DNA of 11,674 bases from assembly GCA_946543095.1 (NCBI GenBank), contig CAMNLO010000022.1, forward strand, positions 1 through 11,674, read 5' to 3'. The stretch's first letter is position 1. Every line of letters begins with the position of its first letter. The notes under the pieces were generated by a model that worked only from the letters and a program-made list of their open reading frames with translations, searched no databases and was not told the DNA's origin. Position numbers and translations under genes: made by a program. This document shows, one piece after another, positions 1-5,728 of the stretch. Origin of the DNA: an uncultured bacterium (GTDB lineage: Bacteria > Bacillota > Clostridia > Lachnospirales > Lachnospiraceae).

Positions 1-1
1 G

Positions 2-46
2 GAGCCGGAACAACCTGATGAGATAAGGCTTACGAATCAGGCCTGA
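2..46 (+). CDS. Possible C-terminal end of an upstream gene (partial)
   Basis: Reading from base 2 gives 14 residues (EPEQPDEIRLTNQA) and then a TGA at 44-46. The composition is plausible for a protein C-terminus, and in related clusters a tube or sheath gene commonly precedes the assembly-chaperone gene. Another frame also closes nearby (TAA at 24-26), so the frame choice is uncertain. No family can be assigned from 14 residues. Confidence 0.3.
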   Translation, partial: EPEQPDEIRLTNQA

Positions 47-98
47 TGCCGGAATGCGGGCTCCGCGCCGTAGGCGCGGGGCTCGCATGAGGCATTTT
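46..98 (+). terminator. Long GC-rich hairpin followed by TTTT; terminator-like or processing element
   Basis: The inner stem pairs 54-69 with 73-88 around a three-base loop (GTA, 70-72): 16 base pairs including two G-U wobbles. An outer stem pairs ATGCC (46-50) with GGCAT (91-95) across a small internal loop. A short T run (95-98) follows immediately. It lies directly downstream of a possible upstream stop codon and about 20 nt before the next start. The T run is short, so this may be a leaky terminator or an RNA-stability structure that lowers expression of the baseplate genes relative to upstream genes. The pairing is read from the sequence; the function is inferred. Confidence 0.5.
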
Positions 99-115
99 AA
101 GACATGAGGCAGAAT

Positions 116-478
116 ATGGAAACAATCTACGATTTTACATTACCCAAGGGTTATATCGACAAGGACGGCGAGCTGCACAGAAACGGCAAGATGCGTCTGG
201 CCACGGCGGGAGATGAGATCTCCGCCACCAAGGACCCCCGCGTCCTGGCAAACCCCTCCTATCTGACCATTGTTGTGTTAAGCAAGGTCATTACGGAGAT
301 CGAAGGGGTCATGGCCATCACTCCGACGTTAGTGGAGCGGCTCTTTACGGCGGACCTGGCCTTTCTGCAGGATATGTACCAGAAGATCAACGATATCGAG
401 CCCCCGAAGGTCCAGGCCATCTGCCCGGATTGCGGAAAGAGCTTTGAGGTACCGCTAAATTTTACATCAGAGGGATAA
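116..478 (+). CDS. Tail/baseplate assembly protein, T4 gp26 / P2 E-like (short frameshift partner)
   Basis: This 120-residue protein resembles the small 'phage tail assembly' proteins found in CIS and Mu/P2-like tail clusters, which are thought to chaperone baseplate hub or tape-measure assembly in the cytoplasm. It opens with a beta-rich segment (YDFTLPKGYIDKDGELHRNG), continues with a helical middle, and ends with one CPDC motif near residues 102-105, then FEVPLNF. ATG116 is preferred over the in-frame ATG104 because GAGG (106-109) sits 6 nt upstream of it and METIYDF is a typical start for the family. The gene's last codons contain the slippery heptamer AAATTTT in phase, and the next frame overlaps its end, so this is probably the unshifted product of a frameshift pair. 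Family assignment is from recalled sequence style, without a search. Confidence 0.75.
   Translation: METIYDFTLPKGYIDKDGELHRNGKMRLATAGDEISATKDPRVLANPSYLTIVVLSKVITEIEGVMAITPTLVERLFTADLAFLQDMYQKINDIEPPKVQAICPDCGKSFEVPLNFTSEG
446..450 (+). promoter_or_regulatory. Shine-Dalgarno-like GAGGT upstream of the slippery site
   Basis: GAGGT lies inside the assembly-protein gene, 6 nt before the slippery heptamer. In bacterial -1 frameshifting (dnaX is the classic case) an internal SD-like element upstream of the heptamer stimulates the shift, there at about 10 nt spacing. The element here is somewhat closer, so a stimulatory role is only a possibility. Confidence 0.35.
457..463 (+). other. Canonical -1 programmed frameshift slippery heptamer (A AAT TTT)
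   Basis: The heptamer AAATTTT fits X XXY YYZ exactly and lies in the correct phase of the upstream gene, which reads CTA AAT TTT (455-463). It falls inside the only stretch (448-478) where both the gp26-like frame and the DUF6760-like frame are open: the second frame has a TGA at 445-447 and the first ends with TAA at 476-478. A -1 slip after TTT continues at TAC (463-465) into the downstream frame. A 5-bp hairpin begins 9 nt later. The predicted fusion is 116 + 78 = 194 residues. Confidence 0.75.
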
Positions 479-699
479 CGTTCTATCCGGAAGAACAGCT
501 TTATAAGGAGATGGCATTTATTTCCTACTATTTTCACTGGAGCGAGGATGATGTGTTAAAGATCGAGCACATGAGGCGCAGAAAGTGGTGCGAGGAGATA
601 TCCGCCATAAACGCCTCCTTAAATCCCTCGGAAGACAGGAAAGAAAAGAGTATCGTGGACATGAAGTCCACAAGAGATATTTTGCGAAGCTTCGGCTAG
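463..699 (+). CDS. DUF6760-like CIS protein, expressed by -1 frameshift from the upstream gene
   Basis: This frame encodes 78 residues after the slip site and ends at TAG (697-699). The stretch YPEEQLYKEMAFISYYFHW, then an acidic helix and a MRRRKWCEEI segment, matches the style of DUF6760 proteins as I recall them from CIS clusters, which begin around YPxxxLYEEVAFxAYHFHW. That signature begins upstream of the only ATG (511), and no ATG, GTG or TTG occurs in this frame between its upstream stop (445-447) and 511. The AAGGAG before ATG511 touches the start codon with no spacer, so independent initiation there should be poor and would delete the conserved N-terminal motif. A frameshifted fusion is therefore the best explanation. 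ATA475 as a rare start is the alternative. The molecular role is unknown; the neighbourhood suggests tail or baseplate assembly. Confidence 0.7.
   Translation, partial: YIRGITFYPEEQLYKEMAFISYYFHWSEDDVLKIEHMRRRKWCEEISAINASLNPSEDRKEKSIVDMKSTRDILRSFG
473..488 (+). other. Small hairpin downstream of the slippery site
   Basis: GGATA (473-477) pairs with TATCC (484-488) around a 6-nt loop, giving 5 bp starting 9 nt after the heptamer. The distance is suitable for a frameshift stimulator. The stem is short and its contribution is uncertain. Confidence 0.35.
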
Positions 700-711
700 G
701 AGTAAAGCGCT

Positions 712-1206
712 ATGGCAGACATGCGAAACGGAGACGGCAATGGCAATATATTCGTAAGAAATTACGGAGTGAACCCTGCGCCGGCCTTTAACTTCATGCT
801 GAGGGTGGAAGGCGTCATCGATGTGCCCTGCAAGAAGATCCTTGCCTTTCGTAAGGAAAATGAATTTGAATACATCCAGGAGGGCGGGCTGAATGACTAT
901 GTCCACATGAGGAGAAAGCCCATTTCCCAGCCCTTCAAGCTTCAGGTGGAACGCTATATCGGCGTGGATTTCCTGGATCCCCTGACTCTGGGGACCGAGC
1001 TGATCCTGCCCTTATTCCTGATGGTTGGGAGAAACCTGGTTTATGATGAATTCGACCCGGTCCGGCTGTACCTGTTTACGGGCTGCGTCGTCACGGACAA
1101 GCAGTGGGGCGATCTGGACGCGGAGCGGAGCTCTTTGTTCACGGAGATCGTAACCATCGGCTACCGTGAGATGTTCTGTATACAGAATCCGTTAAACGGA
1201 GAATAA
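712..1206 (+). CDS. gp19-fold tail tube / tube-initiator protein (Afp5-like)
   Basis: This 164-residue protein has the T4 gp19 / CIS inner-tube pattern: an early beta-strand FNFMLRVEGV (about 26-35), then an EFEYIQEGGLND segment (about 47-58) followed by RRKPISQPFKLQVERYIG, which corresponds to the usual 'YxEGGxNxxxxxxPgxxxxxxLxRG' region. It lies next to the hub-adaptor genes rather than next to the sheath, so it more likely initiates the tube on the baseplate (Afp5/Pvc5 position) than forms the bulk tube. AGGAG (698-702) overlaps the preceding stop and sits 9 nt from ATG712, a good start; ATG721 is the weaker alternative. The structural subclass is inferred from position. Confidence 0.8.
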   Translation: MADMRNGDGNGNIFVRNYGVNPAPAFNFMLRVEGVIDVPCKKILAFRKENEFEYIQEGGLNDYVHMRRKPISQPFKLQVERYIGVDFLDPLTLGTELILPLFLMVGRNLVYDEFDPVRLYLFTGCVVTDKQWGDLDAERSSLFTEIVTIGYREMFCIQNPLNGE

Positions 1207-1221
1207 TAGCACAGGTCACTA

Positions 1222-1258
1222 TCTGCGGGGTCAGGCCGCGAGTTATGTAAACCGCAGA
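1222..1258 (+). promoter_or_regulatory. Leader hairpin just upstream of the 858-residue gene
   Basis: TCTGCGG (1222-1228) pairs perfectly with CCGCAGA (1252-1258), with 23 nt between them. The stem ends 7 nt before ATG1266, next to the only weak SD-like bases there (ACGAGA, 1258-1263). It could limit ribosome access to the long gene or set mRNA stability. The regulatory role is inferred. Confidence 0.35.
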
Positions 1259-1265
1259 CGAGAAT

Positions 1266-3842
1266 ATGCTGAAATTAAGACCACCGATACAACTGCAGAC
1301 CGACAAGCTGTTTACCACCGTATCCGATTCCTTCAGTGAGCGGGTGCGGGGGAACTACGGCATGATGGGTGCGAAATTCACGCCCGAAGCCTTTCTGCAT
1401 ATCGCAGCTACGCCTCCCTCCGTTTACATGGCGGAAGGAAACGTCATCAATCTCGTCGAACAGAACAATGTGTTTGAAAACCGGGGCAACTGGGTCTCGG
1501 TGTTCAACAATCTCGTAAACCGGATCCTGATCTCCGCAGACGCCCATCTGACCTATCAGGACACGGTCTACATCTCCAACATTCTGGATCAGCTGGGAGT
1601 CAAAAACGTACGTACCTTTATGAGCGAGGTGCAAAAGCTCACCCGTGAGAACAAGAATATCCGGGAGCTTTTACATCTGTACCGGGAAAATTCTGAGGAG
1701 CTCCGGGAAATGGTGCGGGACTATAAGACGGAAGTGGTGCGGGAAGGGGGACAGGTCCCGAAGGCAGAGGAGACCCCGGCGCTGTATCTGCATGAGAGTA
1801 TATTCAACCGCCTGCAGACAGCTCAGATCTACAATATCGTGAAGCAGAGCGCCACCACCTACGGCGCCCCCCTGGCCATTTCCAAGGAGGAATATTTCCT
1901 CTCCGAGCAGACCAGGCTTTCCCAGAATCTGGAGCTGCAGCGCTTCCAGAACTTTATCCGGGAAGAGAATCTGCCCCTTTCCTACAGACATGAGAATATC
2001 TATGAAGGCGACAGGTTCATGGAGACGGATTTAACGGAGCAGAGCGTCACCAACCGGATCTCCTCGGCGGTGCTCCTGAATCTTATCGACAATCTCTATC
2101 AGAGGCATTCCGAGCGGGCGGGGGATCTGTCCAACAAGTGGCTGTTCAACCAGAATTCCTTCTACGGCTCCGCGGACTCCACCTTCCGGAGGATCGAGAA
2201 CCGCACGGATTATATCCAGTACCTGCAGGAGCAGGGGGATATCAATCAGGAGCTGGCGGAATCCTACAACACGGAGATCAGCCTTGTCAACGAGCTCTTA
2301 ACGGAGACCTCAAAGAAGATCCGCCAGGGCGACAATGTAAGCATGGCAAGGGGCGGGGATATCTTAAACCAGTACGCCATGTACATTTCCCATGCCGGGG
2401 ACGTGTACATGGAAAATCCCAGGACCTATATCACCAACGAAAGCAGCCTGGATCAGGAGTACAGCCGGATCGAGCAGCGCAGGGAAGAAAACTGGTATTT
2501 CCCGGTGACCCGCAATGTGTCCGCAGACAACAGGCGCTCCGAGACCAATGTGGCCGGGACTGTATACGGAGACAGCATCAGCGATCAGACCCTCTTCTCC
2601 GAGAATAAAAACATCACGAACCTGCTACAGCAGCAGATCCGGAATCTGCAGAATGACCAGAGATATGAGGTGCAGGAGGGAGACAGGATTTCCTCTGTGG
2701 ACATGTATCACAGGGAAAGCAGTGTGACCAACGAGGGGGATCAGATCGCCCAGGAAAACATTGCCCTCAGGCAGGAATTAAACAATGTGCTCCGTCAGGA
2801 GCAGCAGTTTAAGAGCTCCCAGGAATTCAGGAATCTTTCGGAAAAGAACAATATCTTCGGCGGAAACACAAGCCGCACCGAAGAGACCAGTGTGAATATC
2901 TCAAACGCTTCCTCCCAGACAAACCAGTGGGGCGGGAGCTCCTCCAATACGGAGTTCAATTACGCCACCCAGCAGACCATGGAGGAGGAGATCAACAATG
3001 TCCAGGGGGATCAGTTCACCCTGGAGCAGCAGTTAAAACAGATCAACCAGGCCAATATCGAACGGTCCCAGAACTACTTCCAGGAGCTGAAAAAGCTGGA
3101 GATGGAATACCAGAACGCTCCCACAGCGGGCGGCAAGGAGCGGATCCTGCGGGAGAGCATGGCTGCCTTAAACGATCCTGCGGGCTTCGTGCAGCAGTTT
3201 AAGGAGCAGGCCCGCAGTGAGGAGCAGCGCAGGCAGGAGTTCATCAACAGGGCGGGGCAGCTTTTGGGAGCCAAGGAAGGCGTAGCCAACGAGGTGCTCA
3301 GGCAGTATCTGGAGAATCCGGACAAATACAGGGAACTGGAGTTTGTGACCCACAACGATATCGACCAGCTCACCAGGGATGCCAGGTTCTTCGAGAAAAG
3401 AACGGTGGACCATACTGAAACCCGCAAGGAGATCGAGGAGCGGATGAAAAACGTCACCACATCCGCCACGGACTGGGCGAAGGAACACACCACCACCAGC
3501 GGAAAGCAGCGTGAGGTCAGGGAAAGGATCCAGAATCTGGAGCTGACCCACAGACAGGTGGGACACACCTTTGACGAGGAGCTCTTCGAGGAGTTAAGAG
3601 AGCAGCAGAACACCACACAGCAGACCAACAGAGAGATCAGAAGTGTCCTGGAGAACAACGAGATCTCCAACCGCCAGATCATCAACAACCGAAGGAATAT
3701 GCGGATGGAGACCAACAATACCGAGGATATTTCCGAGATCGTAAGAAGAAGCGTACGCCGCCAGATGGACCAGATCTCCGAGAAGGTTTACAACCGCCTG
3801 GAGAGAAAGCTGGAAAACGAGAAAAGAAGACGGGGATTGTAA
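1266..3842 (+). CDS. Large Q/N/E-rich helical CIS protein, function unknown (tape-measure candidate)
   Basis: I do not recognise the family of this 858-residue protein. The first ~100 residues look globular (MLKLRPPIQLQTDKLF...). After this come long charged helices with likely coiled coil (about 110-165), a mixed middle, a Q/N-rich segment with Ser/Gly/Asn linkers (about 440-570), more helix (about 575-800), and a strongly basic C-terminal helix of about 38 residues ending ENEKRRRGL. There is no signal peptide and no hydrophobic membrane segment. It sits between the tube initiator and the hub adaptors, downstream of the frameshift pair, where phage tails often carry the tape measure. An extended helix of this length would span roughly 130 nm at 0.15 nm per residue. 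Lack of hydrophobic segments and the usual downstream place of Afp14-type tape measures argue against it, and an internal cargo or scaffold role is equally open. The start has only a weak SD. Confidence 0.6.
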   Translation: MLKLRPPIQLQTDKLFTTVSDSFSERVRGNYGMMGAKFTPEAFLHIAATPPSVYMAEGNVINLVEQNNVFENRGNWVSVFNNLVNRILISADAHLTYQDTVYISNILDQLGVKNVRTFMSEVQKLTRENKNIRELLHLYRENSEELREMVRDYKTEVVREGGQVPKAEETPALYLHESIFNRLQTAQIYNIVKQSATTYGAPLAISKEEYFLSEQTRLSQNLELQRFQNFIREENLPLSYRHENIYEGDRFMETDLTEQSVTNRISSAVLLNLIDNLYQRHSERAGDLSNKWLFNQNSFYGSADSTFRRIENRTDYIQYLQEQGDINQELAESYNTEISLVNELLTETSKKIRQGDNVSMARGGDILNQYAMYISHAGDVYMENPRTYITNESSLDQEYSRIEQRREENWYFPVTRNVSADNRRSETNVAGTVYGDSISDQTLFSENKNITNLLQQQIRNLQNDQRYEVQEGDRISSVDMYHRESSVTNEGDQIAQENIALRQELNNVLRQEQQFKSSQEFRNLSEKNNIFGGNTSRTEETSVNISNASSQTNQWGGSSSNTEFNYATQQTMEEEINNVQGDQFTLEQQLKQINQANIERSQNYFQELKKLEMEYQNAPTAGGKERILRESMAALNDPAGFVQQFKEQARSEEQRRQEFINRAGQLLGAKEGVANEVLRQYLENPDKYRELEFVTHNDIDQLTRDARFFEKRTVDHTETRKEIEERMKNVTTSATDWAKEHTTTSGKQREVRERIQNLELTHRQVGHTFDEELFEELREQQNTTQQTNREIRSVLENNEISNRQIINNRRNMRMETNNTEDISEIVRRSVRRQMDQISEKVYNRLERKLENEKRRRGL

Positions 3843-3845
3843 GCT

Positions 3846-4781
3846 ATGGACTTTTTGAATACCGCAATAGATAAAGTGAAAGGTTTTGGGAACGATCTGA
3901 AACCCCTGACCGGCAATATCCCGAAGGCCATGCTCTTTGTCCGGGATTTCACCGGGGATGAAGGCAGGGAGCGGCTGATGGATGATGCGAATAAGAAGGC
4001 CAAGAGCAAGGATGTCAGAGAGCTCCGAAAGCTGATCAAACAAAGGAAGAAGACCAGCCAGGAAAAAAAGACCGGACAGCTGTTAAAGAGCGCCGGGATC
4101 GGAGACGGCAGCTTCGGGGCCGGAGGAGGCAACGGTGCCAGCAAGGAGGAGATGATCCAGCAGCTGAAGGCAAGCAATTATCTTGCCTTTGAGGTCCAGT
4201 TCAATCCCAATAAGATCGCCCTGACCACCAGAGCCGGCAAGATCACGGATTATAAGTCTTTGGGGGATGCGGGGCGCCAGCAGCTGACCACCGTGGATCT
4301 GACGGCGGCCACCACCTTAAGCATTCAGCTGATCTTTGATGATATGAACATCCAGGATGCCTTCGTCAGGGAGGGAAATATCCTGACCAATCCCACCGTG
4401 GGCAATGTGGTGAGCACGGTCCAGAGCGTGGTGACCAATGCCAAGGGGGGATACTCCGTGAAGAACCAGACAGAGGGGCTTTTATCCCTTTTGGCCCACC
4501 AGCAGACCAGGGATGTGATCTTTACCTGGTGTGAGATGTTCTTCCACGGAATGGTGACGGATATCACAGCCCAGTACACCATGTTCAACAAGCTGGGGAA
4601 TCCGGTGCGCTCCACCGTGGACATGACCATCCGGCAGGCAGACTCCGGCGTGGAATACGAATCCGACAGGATGTACTGGGACGACGCCTTTACGGCGGCC
4701 TTCGGCGCGGCAGGGACCAAGATGCAGGCAAAGACCGACAGCGTTGTGTCAAAGGCCATGGGCGGCTGGTTCAACGTATAA
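3846..4781 (+). CDS. CIS tube/hub-adaptor domain protein, Afp7-like, copy 1 (no LysM)
   Basis: This 311-residue protein carries the N-terminal domain of Afp7/gp53-like CIS proteins, which join the hub to the first tube ring. The marks are FEVQFNPNKIAL (about 115-126), a central TLSIQLIFDDM segment, and a C-terminal block (about 235-264) with AQYTMFNKLGNPVR, then YWDDAFTAAFG. The first ~110 residues are a helical, Lys-rich extension with a Gly-rich linker. Family members such as Afp7 usually end in a LysM domain; none is visible here, as the protein stops shortly after the YW..AF..AFG motif. It starts 3 nt after the 858-residue gene, with GGGGA about 9 nt upstream, so translational coupling is likely. 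It is paralogous to the next gene. Confidence 0.8.
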   Translation: MDFLNTAIDKVKGFGNDLKPLTGNIPKAMLFVRDFTGDEGRERLMDDANKKAKSKDVRELRKLIKQRKKTSQEKKTGQLLKSAGIGDGSFGAGGGNGASKEEMIQQLKASNYLAFEVQFNPNKIALTTRAGKITDYKSLGDAGRQQLTTVDLTAATTLSIQLIFDDMNIQDAFVREGNILTNPTVGNVVSTVQSVVTNAKGGYSVKNQTEGLLSLLAHQQTRDVIFTWCEMFFHGMVTDITAQYTMFNKLGNPVRSTVDMTIRQADSGVEYESDRMYWDDAFTAAFGAAGTKMQAKTDSVVSKAMGGWFNV

Positions 4782-4793
4782 GGGGATAAGGAT

Positions 4794-5717
4794 ATGGACA
4801 TAGTCAGTAATCTGACATCGACCCTCACCGGAAATATCGAGAAGGCCGTCATCCGCATTGCGGACGACAGGGCCCCGACCCAGCTGGTGAAACGGGCTGC
4901 GGTGCAGGCCAACGGAACGGCGGCCTCCAAGAATTATACCAACGACAAGATGAACAATCTTGCGACGAATAAGGCGAATAAGGCCAGGTTAAAGGCCATC
5001 CATACGCAGATGGCGAATCTGAAGCAGGACTCTGCCTCCTATAAGGCGCTGGCGGAGGAAGAGAAGTCTTTAAAGCAGGCGCTGGCTGCGGACAGCGGGA
5101 ATCCGGTCTATGACAAGAGCTTTGAGGTGCAGTTCAACCCCTCCACGCTGACCCTTTCCAGCTACGCTGCGGACGATGATGTGGAAATCCAGGATTTCAG
5201 GACCGGCGGCGGCCAGATCAGCCGTGGCGCCGTGGATCTTCACGTGGAGCTGGGGGTGCAGCTGATCTTTGACAGGATGGTGAATGCCCGTGCTTTTTCA
5301 GAGGATGTGCTGAACTATTCCTACTCGGGGCTTGCGAAGAATATCGGGGGCGCTATCTCCAGGACCACGGAAGAGAAGACAGCCGGGCAGCCCAATTCCG
5401 TGCAGGTCATGGTGGAGGGTCTTACTGCGGCCCTGCGGGATGAGAACACCAGGAGAGTCTGTTTCGAGTGGGGCAAGATGAGCTACTCCGGCATTTTGAA
5501 AAACGTAAACGCCAATTACACCATGTTCGACAGAGAGGGAAGACCGGTCAGGGCGGTGGTGACCCTGAAGCTTTATCTGAGAGATTCCAGCGTCACGCCC
5601 ACGGACCAGGGCTACTGGGAAGAGGCCTACGAAGCGGCCTTCGGCGACAACAACGGCCTGATCACCACAAAACGCGCCGGACAGGCGGCGGGTTCCCTCA
5701 TCGGCGGACTCTTCTAA
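4794..5717 (+). CDS. CIS tube/hub-adaptor domain protein, Afp7-like, copy 2 (no LysM)
   Basis: This 307-residue protein is a clear paralogue of the preceding gene: FEVQFNPSTLTL (about 110-121), LGVQLIFDRM in the middle, ANYTMFDREGRPVR (about 240-253), and YWEEAYEAAFG near the C-terminus. The N-terminal ~105 residues form a different Ala/Lys-rich helical extension, so the copies share the core and differ at the front. Again no LysM is seen. AAGGGG (4780-4785) overlaps the previous stop and lies 8 nt before ATG4794. Two adaptors could occupy successive ring layers between hub and tube, or one could cap the hub. That division is inference. Confidence 0.8.
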   Translation: MDIVSNLTSTLTGNIEKAVIRIADDRAPTQLVKRAAVQANGTAASKNYTNDKMNNLATNKANKARLKAIHTQMANLKQDSASYKALAEEEKSLKQALAADSGNPVYDKSFEVQFNPSTLTLSSYAADDDVEIQDFRTGGGQISRGAVDLHVELGVQLIFDRMVNARAFSEDVLNYSYSGLAKNIGGAISRTTEEKTAGQPNSVQVMVEGLTAALRDENTRRVCFEWGKMSYSGILKNVNANYTMFDREGRPVRAVVTLKLYLRDSSVTPTDQGYWEEAYEAAFGDNNGLITTKRAGQAAGSLIGGLF

Positions 5718-5728
5718 GGTGATGGACT

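Noticed and set aside
2138-2608. 156-codon plus-strand frame within the 858-residue gene
   Set aside because: It has an Arg/Gly/Pro-rich out-of-frame composition, no ribosome binding site and no recognisable motif.
3074-3718. 214-codon open frame on the minus strand
   Set aside because: It lies wholly inside the 858-residue gene. Its Ser/Leu-rich, hydrophobic composition is what the antisense of Glu/Gln/Lys-rich coding gives.
4064-4070. A AAA AAG slippery-type heptamer in the first Afp7-like gene
   Set aside because: It is in phase, but a -1 shift only reaches a stop after roughly 40 codons with no protein-like sequence. The gene continues intact, and the motif simply arises from Glu-Lys-Lys codons.
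4325-4930. 201-codon open frame on the minus strand
   Set aside because: It is antisense to two well-supported Afp7-like genes, has no family resemblance and spans their junction.
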